DNA from: Candidatus Neomicrothrix sp. UBA881
Lineage (GTDB): Bacteria > Actinomycetota > Acidimicrobiia > Acidimicrobiales > MedAcidi-G1
Length of the DNA stretch: 64,000 nucleotides
NCBI GenBank assembly: GCA_002294285.1
Contig: DBFL01000069.1
Span: forward strand, 9,854 to 73,853
Direction of reading: 5' to 3'
The translations under genes were made by a program, and so were the position numbers. Positions 1 through 8,437 of the stretch are shown in pieces. Each line of letters begins with the position of its first letter. The first letter of the stretch is position 1. The notes under the pieces were generated by a model. The model worked only from the letters and a program-made list of their open reading frames with translations, was not told the DNA's origin and ran no database searches.

Positions 1-2
1 AT

Positions 3-527
3 ATTTTGCTAGGCGAGGGACGAGGATTTGAAATCTCCCAATTGAGACTAGGTCCTGGTCGAATACATCATTGTATGAGATCAATTGGCGCTGCAGAAAA
101 AGCTTTAGAGCTGATGGCTAAAAGAGGATTGTCAAGAGAAGCATTTGGTAAAAAAATTGCCCAATTAGGAAAGAATGTCGAACTGATCTCACGTGCAAGA
201 ATTGAGATTGAAGCCTGTCGTCTGATGGTATTAAGAGCCGCCAAAGCAATGGACACCATGGGTAATGCAGAAGCTCGTATTTGGGTTAGCGCTGTTAAGG
301 CAATGGTTCCAGAAAAAGTATGCAAAATTATTGATGAAGCAATTCAAATTCATGGTGCTACTGGCATTTCTCAATGGACTCCTTTAGCTGGTATGTATAC
401 AGGGCAAAGAACCCTTCGACTTGCCGATGGCCCTGACGAGGTTCACCATTTTGTGGTTGGAAGATTTGAACTGGCTCGATACAGCGATGAAGAAATCGAG
501 CAAAGCGTCTACAAGCCCATTGAGTAA
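3..527 (+). CDS. Acyl-CoA dehydrogenase, C-terminal part (5' end outside window)
   Basis: This is the C-terminal all-helical half of an acyl-CoA dehydrogenase (FAD-dependent alpha,beta-dehydrogenation of acyl-CoA). The reading frame is open to the window edge, so the gene starts upstream. Visible family marks are LGPGRIHHCMRSIGAAEKAL, the RGLSREAFGK segment that contacts FAD at the dimer interface, and IQIHGATGIS followed by RLADGPDEVH near the C-terminus. The wording resembles the ACAD10/11-like and FadE branch; a fitting partner, an ACAD10-type phosphotransferase, lies far away at 45385-46383. It is followed after 21 bases by an alkylsulfatase on the same strand. Substrate chain length cannot be read from this fragment. 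Confidence 0.93.
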   Translation: MLLGEGRGFEISQLRLGPGRIHHCMRSIGAAEKALELMAKRGLSREAFGKKIAQLGKNVELISRARIEIEACRLMVLRAAKAMDTMGNAEARIWVSAVKAMVPEKVCKIIDEAIQIHGATGISQWTPLAGMYTGQRTLRLADGPDEVHHFVVGRFELARYSDEEIEQSVYKPIE

Positions 528-548
528 CAACCAAAGCAGAATCAGATT

Positions 549-2471
549 ATGCAAGACAGCCTTCGACAGCCTAAAAAAGCAACTAAATACACAAAAAGTA
601 AAAATAAAGATTTTGCAAAAAGCCTTCCTGTCGATGATGGAACCGATGCAGCTAATGTTGCTAGAGGTTTTATCGCCACCCGTGAGAACCCCGTTATCGA
701 GAAACATGAACCAAATGCCTGGCAGCCAATCTCATGGGATCTATCAAAATCAAATTTTGTAAAAGGAGAATCTCCTGAGACTGTAAACCCATCTTTATGG
801 CGTCAAGCAGGCTTAAATGCCCAGCACGGACTTTACGAAATTTGTGAAGATTTTTACCAAGTTCGTGGTTTTGATACATCCAATGCAACTTTCATTCGTG
901 GAAACACAGGTTGGATTGTCATAGACCCTTTAACAACCGCTGAAACAGCTGCGGCCGCTTATGAGTTAGTTACTGAAAATCTCGGATTTAGTGAAATAAG
1001 TGCTGTTATATATACACATTCCCACCTCGATCATTATGGAGGAATACTTGGAATGCTCGAACGTTCTCGCATTGAAGAAGAAAACATTCCTATTGTTGCA
1101 CCTGAAGGCTTTCTTCGTGAAGCAGTAGCAGAGAATGTAATTGCAGCACCGGTGATGGGAAGACGAGCCACATATCAATTTGGAATGCTTTTACCCTGGA
1201 GTGAACAAGGACACGTTGATCAGGGATTAGGAAAAGGGATACCCACTGGATCTTCGGCTTTAGTGCCTCCCACAATTGAAATTACTGAAACTGGTCAGGA
1301 ACTAACTCTTGACGGAGTGAAAATTGAATTCCAACTAACCCCTGAATCTGAAGCACCAGCTGAAATGCATTTCTTTTTCCCTGAATACAAGGCGCTATGC
1401 ATGGCTGAAAACTGCTCTGGCACTATGCACAACATCCTCACCTTAAGAGGCGCTTTAGTCAGGGACTCACTTCAGTGGAGCAAATACATAGACGAAGCAC
1501 TCGAAAGGTGGGGTGATTCAGCAAATTTGGTTTTTGCCAGCCATGGTTGGCCACATTGGGGCAAAGATGCAGTAAGAGGATACTTGACCAGACAAAGGGA
1601 TCTATACAGATGGCTGCATGACCAAGCAATGAGACTAGCTAATCTTGGATACACGCCAAATGAGATTGCCGCAGAAGTAACTCTGCCTCCTGGACTTTGG
1701 GATGACTTTATGTGTCACGGTTACTACGGAACTGTCAGCCATAATGTCAGAGCTGTTTACCAGAGATACATAGGTTTCTACGATGGTCACCCATCTAGTC
1801 TGGATCCCCACACACCTGTAGAAGTTGGAAAAAGATATGTCGATTTTATGGGCGGAATTGAAGACCTTCTGGAAAAAGCAAAAAAAGCTTTTAAGGAAGG
1901 CGATTACAAATGGGTGGCTGAAGTGTTGAGACATGCTGTCTTCGCTAATCCTGAAAATGAAGCAGTTCGATTACTTCAGGCTGATGCCTTTGAGCAACTT
2001 GCTTATCAGGCAGAGTCTGGCCCTTGGCGTGACATATATCTGACAGGTGCCCAAGAATTGAGAAATGGAAGTATAAACGTTCCCGTACTTCAACGCCCAA
2101 GATTAGAAGTTGCAAAAGGAATGACTTTGGGTCAAATCTTCGATTTCCTTGCTGTAAAAGTAAATGGCAATGCTGCTGTGAAACTAAGTCCTATGACAAT
2201 TAATTGGTCATTCTCAGATACAAATGAAAACGCATATCTCGAACTGTCAAACGGCACTCTGCATTCAAAAATCGGGCCAATAATTCGGTCCACAGATTTA
2301 GAAATCGTTTCCTCACGAGACGTCCTAGAAGAACTAATTTCAACAGAATATTCAATCACACAAGCTCTTGAAGAGAAAAGAATAGACATTGAAGGAAATG
2401 TTGAAAAATTTCTTAATTTCTGGGAAACCCTCACAGATTTTCCACTTTTCTGGCCAATAATTGAACCTTAA
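549..2471 (+). CDS. Alkylsulfatase (SdsA1/BDS1-like metallo-beta-lactamase family)
   Basis: A 640-aa class III alkylsulfatase that hydrolyses primary or secondary alkyl sulfate esters to alcohol plus sulfate. The metal-binding motif THSHLDHYGG is at residues 156-165, giving H157, H159, D161 and H162. Further conserved blocks are AENCSGTMHNILTLRG, SHGWPHWG and AESGPWRDIYLTGAQELRNG (dimerisation region), then an SCP2-like C-terminal domain from about residue 510. Length matches the family. No signal peptide is visible: the N-terminus is polar and lysine-rich, unlike the secreted Pseudomonas SdsA1, so the enzyme is probably cytoplasmic. It follows an acyl-CoA dehydrogenase, which fits oxidation of the liberated alcohol after conversion to fatty acid. 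The ATG at 549 is the first in frame. Confidence 0.93.
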   Translation: MQDSLRQPKKATKYTKSKNKDFAKSLPVDDGTDAANVARGFIATRENPVIEKHEPNAWQPISWDLSKSNFVKGESPETVNPSLWRQAGLNAQHGLYEICEDFYQVRGFDTSNATFIRGNTGWIVIDPLTTAETAAAAYELVTENLGFSEISAVIYTHSHLDHYGGILGMLERSRIEEENIPIVAPEGFLREAVAENVIAAPVMGRRATYQFGMLLPWSEQGHVDQGLGKGIPTGSSALVPPTIEITETGQELTLDGVKIEFQLTPESEAPAEMHFFFPEYKALCMAENCSGTMHNILTLRGALVRDSLQWSKYIDEALERWGDSANLVFASHGWPHWGKDAVRGYLTRQRDLYRWLHDQAMRLANLGYTPNEIAAEVTLPPGLWDDFMCHGYYGTVSHNVRAVYQRYIGFYDGHPSSLDPHTPVEVGKRYVDFMGGIEDLLEKAKKAFKEGDYKWVAEVLRHAVFANPENEAVRLLQADAFEQLAYQAESGPWRDIYLTGAQELRNGSINVPVLQRPRLEVAKGMTLGQIFDFLAVKVNGNAAVKLSPMTINWSFSDTNENAYLELSNGTLHSKIGPIIRSTDLEIVSSRDVLEELISTEYSITQALEEKRIDIEGNVEKFLNFWETLTDFPLFWPIIEP

Positions 2472-2494
2472 AAACATCGTGTCAAAGATCACGG

Positions 2495-2522
2495 TTGCCA
2501 ATAGCAAAGTTTCTCGTAACCT
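2495..2522 (+). promoter_or_regulatory. Predicted leaderless promoter of ctaA
   Basis: A -35-like TTGCCA at 2495-2500 and a -10-like TAACCT at 2517-2522 are separated by 16 bases. The -10 ends exactly 6 bases before the GTG start at 2529, so the transcript should begin at or next to the start codon. No ribosome binding site lies upstream of the GTG, which agrees with leaderless translation. Predicted from sequence only. Confidence 0.5.
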
Positions 2523-2528
2523 CAAAAT

Positions 2529-3428
2529 GTGAATACCACAAATAAACTCGCCAGAATTTCTCTTCTTGCAACTTTTATTTTGATAGGTATTGGGGGTTTT
2601 ACAAGGGGTAGCGGAAGTGGCTACGGATGTTCGGACAGATGGCCCTTATGTGAAAACGGGCTACTTTGGGGCCTTCTACCTCGCGGTGAATACCACATGA
2701 TTGTGGAATGGCTTCATAGATGGGTAGCTGCAATTGTAGGAATCCTCATTTTGTCTACAGCAATAAGCATTAAAAGGAATATTCAGAATAATCGAATAGC
2801 TCTTAATTTATCGATCGCGGCAGTTTTCGCAGTAATTATCCAAGCGTTAATTGGTAGGAGTGTGGTTAAATCGGATCTGGAATCAGATCTAGTAGCAGTA
2901 CATCTTGCAATCTCAATGGTCGTAATAGCTTTACTGACAATTATTACAGTGATTGTTTCTACGAATAAAAATGAAAATCCAAAAGCAATCGATAACCAGG
3001 GCTGGAGTCGACTGCTAGCAATAGGAGCTTTGGGGTCGTACGCAATACTCTTACTTGGAGCTTACGTTCATAACAGGTACTTTTCAGGTTGGCCTCTTGT
3101 TAACAATGACTTCAAACCAGATTTGTCGGATCACTACACATTTGTTCACTACCTTCATAGATTCGTAGCAGGATTAGGAATAATTTTTCTCTTCTTTCTT
3201 ATATCTAAAGCAAAAAAACGATCACGCCCAAAAGACGAAAAAATTCTTATACATATAGCTGCGACTGCATATGGAGTTAATGTCTTGCTAGGAGCAGTCC
3301 ATGTTTTCACTGAAGTCAGCTCTAGTGCAGTCGTAACTGCTCATCTTCTAGGAGCATGTTGCGTATGGGTTTTCTTGATAGCTGCTGCAACGACATCACA
3401 TTTTGGAGTGACCCTCACTAGAAATTAA
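2529..3428 (+). CDS. ctaA: Heme A synthase (COX15/CtaA family)
   Basis: Converts heme O to heme A for cytochrome c oxidase, in the cytoplasmic membrane. The 299-aa protein has about eight hydrophobic helices in two pseudo-symmetric four-helix bundles. Diagnostic features are the cysteine pair C34/C41 in the first external loop (as in Bacillus CtaA), E60 and H63 in VEWLHRW, and later histidines in FVHYLHRF and VVTAHLLGA that would hold heme. The start is GTG at 2529; the overlapping ATG at 2527 runs straight into a stop. No cta operon partners lie beside it. A promoter with a -10 six bases upstream supports this start. Confidence 0.93.
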   Translation: MNTTNKLARISLLATFILIGIGGFTRGSGSGYGCSDRWPLCENGLLWGLLPRGEYHMIVEWLHRWVAAIVGILILSTAISIKRNIQNNRIALNLSIAAVFAVIIQALIGRSVVKSDLESDLVAVHLAISMVVIALLTIITVIVSTNKNENPKAIDNQGWSRLLAIGALGSYAILLLGAYVHNRYFSGWPLVNNDFKPDLSDHYTFVHYLHRFVAGLGIIFLFFLISKAKKRSRPKDEKILIHIAATAYGVNVLLGAVHVFTEVSSSAVVTAHLLGACCVWVFLIAAATTSHFGVTLTRN

Positions 3429-3483
3429 AGCCTTTAAATATCCCTGTGTATGTAAATCGTGATCATTCTGGCAGGATGTTTTC

Positions 3484-3897
3484 ATGGAAAATGACAAAAT
3501 TGACTGGGAAATGCTCCGTGCAGCAGCAAAAGAAGCTGCGAAAATGGCCTACGCTCCATATTCTAATTTTCCTGTTGGAGCGGCTGGGATCACTCAAACT
3601 GGTGAAATAGTTACAGGTTGCAATGTCGAAAATGCTTCCATAGGACTTACTCTTTGTGCTGAGTGTGGCATGGTTAGTGATTTGCATCGGAGAGCTGCTG
3701 GAAAACTCGTTGCAGCAGTCGCCTCCAACCCTGAAGGAGAAGCTCTGGCACCATGCGGGCGTTGCCGCCAACTGCTCATTGAAGCTGGTGGGAGAGAATT
3801 AGTTGTCGATGGGCCTGGAGGTCCTAAATCCATTGTCGAACTTCTCGCAGATCCTTTTACGGTTGAAGACCTAAATGAACGTGACAGGACTATCTAG
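3484..3897 (+). CDS. cdd: Cytidine deaminase
   Basis: Hydrolytic deamination of cytidine and deoxycytidine to uridine and deoxyuridine. The 137-aa length is typical of the homotetrameric form. Zinc ligands and the catalytic glutamate are visible: C58-A-E60 (TLCAECGMV) and the PCGRC pair C91/C94. PYSNFPVGAA near the N-terminus is the usual substrate-binding segment. An AGGA lies upstream of the ATG. The stop is 2 bases before the thymidine phosphorylase start, so the two genes are a transcription unit that feeds pyrimidine nucleosides into phosphorolysis. Confidence 0.96.
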   Translation: MENDKIDWEMLRAAAKEAAKMAYAPYSNFPVGAAGITQTGEIVTGCNVENASIGLTLCAECGMVSDLHRRAAGKLVAAVASNPEGEALAPCGRCRQLLIEAGGRELVVDGPGGPKSIVELLADPFTVEDLNERDRTI

Positions 3898-3899
3898 TT

Positions 3900-5171
3900 A
3901 TGGATGTTATAGAAATAATCCAGACGAAAAGAAATGGCGGAACTCTAGATAAAGAACAAATCGACTGGTTTATTAGTAATTTTTCAAGTGGATATATACC
4001 TGACGAACAAACAGCCGCGCTAGCAATGTCGATTTACTTTAATGGCATGGAAACTGATGAACTAACGAACTGGACAAAAGCAATGGTCGCTTCGGGAGTT
4101 ACTTTAGATCTTGACAGTGTGGGTAAATTTACTGTTGATAAACATTCAACTGGCGGTGTTGGTGACAAAGTTTCACTTATTCTCGTGCCTTTAATAGCCA
4201 GCTACGGTTTAGCTGTTCCACAACTTTCCGGCCGTGGACTTGGACATGGTGGTGGAACCTTGGACAAAATGGAATCAATAACAGGATGGAACGCGTCGCT
4301 AAGCGAAAAACAAATGCTTACACAGCTTCGCGAAATTGGCGGAATTATTGCTGCTGCGAATGAAGACATTAATCCTGCAGATAGACGTCTTTATGCACTA
4401 AGGGACGTAACTCATACGGTTGATTCAATTCCACTTATAGCCAGTTCGATCATTTCGAAAAAGATTGCTGAAGGAACTGAATCCCTTGTACTAGATGTGA
4501 AAACTGGATCTGGCGCTTTCATGGTTGATTTCAACGATGCACGAGAATTAGCTAAAACTATGGTTGAACTAGGCGAGAACTCAGGAATGAAAACCGTTGC
4601 CTTGATTACTTCTATGGAAACTGTCCTTGGAAAAACTGCGGGCAATGCACTAGAAGTTTCTGAATCACTGGAAGTCCTTGAAGGAGGCGGACCTGAAGAC
4701 CTGATTGAAGTTACCTTAGCGTTAGCAAAAGAGATGTTAGAGCTAGCTCATGTTGATGCGGATCCTAGCGAAATGCTTGCATCAGGTAAACCAAGAGAGA
4801 TTTTTGAAAAAATGGTTCTAGCTCAGGGAGGGGACCTGTCAAAAGGGCTACCAGTAGCGGAATTCAAAAAAACAATAAAAGCCTCAGCAACAGGATTTCT
4901 TAGCAAATTGGACTGCCGGTCTGTAGGCATTGCTGCTTGGCGCTTAGGTGCTGGACGAGCCAGAAAAGAAGATCCTGTAAGTCCAACTGCTGGCGTCGTA
5001 TGTTTAGCTAAACCAGGCGATCATGTCAAAACAGGAGAATCTGTTCTTGAACTTCATGGTGATAAAAATGACTGCTTTGATTATGCGATAGAGGCCCTTG
5101 AGGGGGCTATAGAAATATCTGAGGTAGCTCCGCCAGCTTCTCCTCTTGTATTAGACAAAATATTTGTCTAA
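3900..5171 (+). CDS. deoA: Thymidine/pyrimidine-nucleoside phosphorylase
   Basis: Phosphorolysis of thymidine and deoxyuridine (perhaps uridine) to free base plus (deoxy)ribose-1-phosphate. The signature KHSTGGVGDK is at residues 81-90 and the glycine-rich SGRGLGHGGGTLDKMES follows; the C-terminal PYNP_C domain starts near residue 340. The 423-aa length is normal. It is coupled to cdd (2-base gap) and converges on the aldehyde dehydrogenase/deoC operon with only 4 bases between stops. Its deoxyribose-1-P product would pass to the mutase at 8438-10129 and then to DeoC. Confidence 0.95.
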   Translation: MDVIEIIQTKRNGGTLDKEQIDWFISNFSSGYIPDEQTAALAMSIYFNGMETDELTNWTKAMVASGVTLDLDSVGKFTVDKHSTGGVGDKVSLILVPLIASYGLAVPQLSGRGLGHGGGTLDKMESITGWNASLSEKQMLTQLREIGGIIAAANEDINPADRRLYALRDVTHTVDSIPLIASSIISKKIAEGTESLVLDVKTGSGAFMVDFNDARELAKTMVELGENSGMKTVALITSMETVLGKTAGNALEVSESLEVLEGGGPEDLIEVTLALAKEMLELAHVDADPSEMLASGKPREIFEKMVLAQGGDLSKGLPVAEFKKTIKASATGFLSKLDCRSVGIAAWRLGAGRARKEDPVSPTAGVVCLAKPGDHVKTGESVLELHGDKNDCFDYAIEALEGAIEISEVAPPASPLVLDKIFV

Positions 5172-5175
5172 AAAA

Positions 5176-6021
5176 CTATCTGCCAATGGGGTGCCAAACC
5201 GTTTTCATTTCTAAAAAGTCAGTTATAAGTTCTAGGCTTTCCTCATCAATTTCACGTGATATCAAACGTTTGACATTCGATGCAGCTTCTTCCAAAACAG
5301 TTAGATCTTGATCTTGATTGATCCCACTTATGTCAACTGCGTTGACATCCAAATGACCAACAATCCATGGAAGTAGATCGGCTTGATCGCCTGTCAAAAT
5401 ATTTACCACACCTGGAGGCACATCAGATGTAGCTAACACCTCAGCAATAGTAACTGCCGTCAGTGAACTATGACCCTCAGAAACAACCACTGCTGTGTTA
5501 CCACTGACTATTACAGGAACAAGTCTTGAGATTAAGCCCAACATTGAAGGTTCCTTAGGGGGGATTATCCCTACTACTCCAGTTGGTTCAGGAACCGTGA
5601 AGTTGAAATATGGTCCAGAGACTGGATTGACAGAACCTAGAATTTGACTGTACTTGTCAGACCATCCAGCGTACCAAACCCATCTCTGTATTGATTCTTC
5701 AACTTCACGTGTTGCAGTACGACTATTAACCCCAAAACTTTTAAGTAACTCTGAAAATTCTACTTTCCTTGATTCAATCATTTCCGCTACACGGTAAAGA
5801 ATCTGTCCTCGATTATAAGCAGTTCTTGATGCCCAGGCATTTTGGGCGGATCTTGCTGCCCTAACTGCTTCACGAAGATCTTTTCGCGACGCTTGAGAAA
5901 CGTTAGCAATAAGTTCACCTTGCGAATCAACAACCGAGAAAGTTCTTCCTGACTCTGAACGCGGGAAGGATCCGTTAATAAAAAGCTTATAGGTCTTGGC
6001 TATTGGTATATTTCCTGTCAC
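5176..6021 (-). CDS. Short aldehyde dehydrogenase-family protein, catalytically incomplete
   Basis: A 281-aa protein homologous only to the N-terminal NAD-binding half of aldehyde dehydrogenases (LFINGSFPRS, VPEPTGVVGII, PPGVVNILTGD). It ends before the catalytic cysteine region. The oxyanion asparagine block PWNFP of the full-length neighbour is PPKEP here, and the ELGGK glutamate segment is missing. It therefore should not be an active dehydrogenase by itself. The gene starts one base from the end of the full-length ALDH (shared position 6021), so the two are translationally coupled. From memory, other actinobacteria carry a similar ALDH pair beside deoC. It may be a structural or regulatory partner of the active subunit. 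The frame is intact with a normal stop, so it is not an obvious fresh pseudogene. Confidence 0.85.
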   Translation of the reverse strand: MTGNIPIAKTYKLFINGSFPRSESGRTFSVVDSQGELIANVSQASRKDLREAVRAARSAQNAWASRTAYNRGQILYRVAEMIESRKVEFSELLKSFGVNSRTATREVEESIQRWVWYAGWSDKYSQILGSVNPVSGPYFNFTVPEPTGVVGIIPPKEPSMLGLISRLVPVIVSGNTAVVVSEGHSSLTAVTIAEVLATSDVPPGVVNILTGDQADLLPWIVGHLDVNAVDISGINQDQDLTVLEEAASNVKRLISREIDEESLELITDFLEMKTVWHPIGR

Positions 6022-7511
6022 TATTTACGCTTTCTCTTTGTCTTCAAATAAGGGGCTAGACCATGCATGCCACCTTCTCGTCCGAAACCGCTTTCCTTGT
6101 AACCACCAAAAGGACTTGTTGGATCAAACTTGTTAAATGTATTCGCCCAAATGACTCCTGCACGCATACGTTCCGCCATCCAATGGATTAGTGATCCTTT
6201 TTCTGTCCAAATACCTGCAGATAGACCATAAGGGGTATTGTTTGCTTTTTCCAAAGCTTCTTCTGGAGTTCTAAAAGTCTGAACTACTAAAACGGGGCCG
6301 AAAATTTCTTCGCGCGCAACTCGGTGACTCTGCTGAACTCCGGTTAAAACAGTAGGGGGATACCAATATCCATTTTCCGGCAAGGAACACGAAGGTTTGT
6401 AAACCTCAGCGCCTTCTTCTATACCGGCATTAACAAGTTTATCTATTCTTTCAAGTTGAGATTTTGAATTTATGGCTCCAATATCAGTATTTTTGTCGAG
6501 CGGATTTCCGACTCTCAAGAGATCTATTCTTTTTTGTAGTCGGTCGATAAAATGCTCGGCAATAGATTCTTGCACGAGTAGTCGTGAGCCAGCACAGCAC
6601 ACATGACCCTGATTAAAGAAAATCCCGTTGATTACTCCTTCAATCGCCTGATCTAGTGCTGCATCTTCAAAAATAACATGAGGCGCTTTGCCACCTAACT
6701 CTAGAGTCAAAGGCAAATTGCGTTTTACTGCTGAGCGTTGAATTAACTTTCCAACTTCAGTGGACCCTGTAAAAGCTAGTTTGTCAACATTAGGATGTTC
6801 AACCAATGCTGAACCAGTTTCCCCAGCTCCTGTAACAATATTTATTACCCCTGGAGGTAAATCCACGTCTTGTATAACTTCAGCAAGCAACAAAGCAGTT
6901 AGTGGTGTTGTCTCTGCCGGCTTTAAAACAACAGTGTTACCACAAGCCAATGCTGGAGCTAGTTTCCATGAAGCCATAAGTAAGGGAAAATTCCAAGGAA
7001 TTATCTGCCCTACTACGCCATGAGGTTCGATTTTTCTCTGTGGAAAAGCGTATTCAAGCTTGTCCGCCCAACCGGCATGATAAAAAAAGTGAGCGGCAGC
7101 AAGAGGAAGGTCAACATCTCTACTTTCTTTTATTGGTTTCCCCCCATCCAAAGTTTCCAAAACTGCGAACTCTCGAGATCTTTCTTGAAGGTGACGTGCT
7201 ATCCGGAATAAGTAACGAGCGCGAACTGCTCCGGACATATTCATCCAGTACTTTTCATAAGCATTCCTCGCTGCCTTAACTGCTTTGTCAACATCTGCAG
7301 CAGAAGCTTCCGTTATTTCCGCCAATGGTTTTTCTGTCGACGGGTCTAATGTCTTAAAAAATTTTGAAGACGAAGTGTCTAAAAAATCGCCATTAATAAA
7401 AAGTCCGTACTTTTCTTTTATATTCAGCAGACTGGTTGATTCAACTGCCGGAGCGTAATCAATCCCGAAATCCTCCGAATCAGAACCTTCTTTAAAGTTT
7501 GACATTCCCAT
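6021..7511 (-). CDS. Aldehyde dehydrogenase (NAD(P)-dependent), deo operon
   Basis: A full-length 496-aa aldehyde dehydrogenase. Catalytic residues are present: N174 in PWNFPLL, E271 in ELGGK, and C305 in GHVCCAGSR. GSTEVGK at 249-255 is the nucleotide-binding loop. It lies directly between deoC (stop next to its ATG) and the truncated ALDH. The natural inference is that it oxidises the acetaldehyde released by DeoC from deoxyribose-5-P, giving acetate and NADH. The first roughly 30 residues are acidic and variable. The ATG at 7511 was chosen; a second ATG lies two codons in. Confidence 0.93.
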   Translation of the reverse strand: MGMSNFKEGSDSEDFGIDYAPAVESTSLLNIKEKYGLFINGDFLDTSSSKFFKTLDPSTEKPLAEITEASAADVDKAVKAARNAYEKYWMNMSGAVRARYLFRIARHLQERSREFAVLETLDGGKPIKESRDVDLPLAAAHFFYHAGWADKLEYAFPQRKIEPHGVVGQIIPWNFPLLMASWKLAPALACGNTVVLKPAETTPLTALLLAEVIQDVDLPPGVINIVTGAGETGSALVEHPNVDKLAFTGSTEVGKLIQRSAVKRNLPLTLELGGKAPHVIFEDAALDQAIEGVINGIFFNQGHVCCAGSRLLVQESIAEHFIDRLQKRIDLLRVGNPLDKNTDIGAINSKSQLERIDKLVNAGIEEGAEVYKPSCSLPENGYWYPPTVLTGVQQSHRVAREEIFGPVLVVQTFRTPEEALEKANNTPYGLSAGIWTEKGSLIHWMAERMRAGVIWANTFNKFDPTSPFGGYKESGFGREGGMHGLAPYLKTKRKRK

Positions 7512-8435
7512 CTAATCCACCGTTACGTAATCAGGTCCGCTATAAAAACCTGAATCCAGACGTTTTAATTGAAGCAGAACATCGTTTAGAAGGCTTGAAG
7601 CTCCGATACGAAACCTTTCAGAATTAAGCCAATCAGTTCCCAAAGTTTCTGCAATAACTACCAAGTAGTGCCAGGCTTGTTTGGCTGTACGAATTCCGCC
7701 AGCTGCCTTAATTCCAACAGAGATATTTGTTTGGTATGCAAAATCTCTAACCGCCTCGGCCATGCACAACATTCTTGGCAAGCTGGATGCTTCTGAAATT
7801 TTACCGGTTGATGTTTTTATAAAATCTGCACCTGCAGCCATCGCAAGCATCGATGCTTGACGTATTTTGTCATAGCTTCCAAGTTCGCCGACCTCTAAAA
7901 TAACTTTTAGATGTGCTTCACCACAAGCTTCTTTTGAAGCAACTATCTCTTCAAAGGCTCTTTTCTCATCACCTGCAAGAAAAGCTGATCTGTTTAGCAC
8001 GATATCTATTTCATCAGCGCCTCTGTTTACAGCATCAGTAATATCAGCTGTTCGTGCATCAATATTGGATAATCCGCTTGGGAAAGCGCCAGCCACACTC
8101 GCCACCTTCACATCAGAGTCTTTTGTAGCTTCTACCGCATGTCCCACCATTTCTGGATATACACAAACTGCTGCAACTTGAGGAATGGACACGTTCGTAG
8201 GGTCAGGACGTTTTGCCTTTTGGCACAATGAAGCGACTTTTTCTGGAGTGTCTACACCTTCAAGAGTTGTGAGGTCCATACAACGAATCGATAAGTGTAA
8301 AGCAGCTCTCTTACTGGTGGTTTTTATTGACCTTGTCGCCAACGAAGAAGCCCTAGCCTCTAGTGATACCTCATCCACCGGAGTTACTCTTATTGGCAAA
8401 CCAGTTTCAACTGATGTAACTGTAGAAGTAGACAT
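7512..8435 (-). CDS. deoC: Deoxyribose-phosphate aldolase
   Basis: Class I aldolase cleaving 2-deoxy-D-ribose-5-P to acetaldehyde and glyceraldehyde-3-P. The Schiff-base lysine K207 is in DFIKTSTGK and the second active-site lysine K243 in VGIKAAGGIR. At 307 aa it is longer than the roughly 220-260 aa bacterial enzymes because of an N-terminal extension of about 50 residues; the long form resembles the group known from some actinobacteria and animals. It lies 2 bases downstream of the sugar phosphomutase and abuts the aldehyde dehydrogenase gene, so the operon order follows the pathway order. Confidence 0.95.
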   Translation of the reverse strand: MSTSTVTSVETGLPIRVTPVDEVSLEARASSLATRSIKTTSKRAALHLSIRCMDLTTLEGVDTPEKVASLCQKAKRPDPTNVSIPQVAAVCVYPEMVGHAVEATKDSDVKVASVAGAFPSGLSNIDARTADITDAVNRGADEIDIVLNRSAFLAGDEKRAFEEIVASKEACGEAHLKVILEVGELGSYDKIRQASMLAMAAGADFIKTSTGKISEASSLPRMLCMAEAVRDFAYQTNISVGIKAAGGIRTAKQAWHYLVVIAETLGTDWLNSERFRIGASSLLNDVLLQLKRLDSGFYSGPDYVTVD

Positions 8436-8437
8436 TT

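Noticed and set aside
421..762. 113-aa plus-strand frame across the acyl-CoA dehydrogenase end and alkylsulfatase start
   Set aside because: It overlaps both real genes in another frame and has no protein-like motif.
5160..5180. Rho-independent terminator between convergent deoA and the short ALDH gene
   Set aside because: Only 4 bases separate the stops and no hairpin with a T-run is present; the other convergent pairs also lack one.
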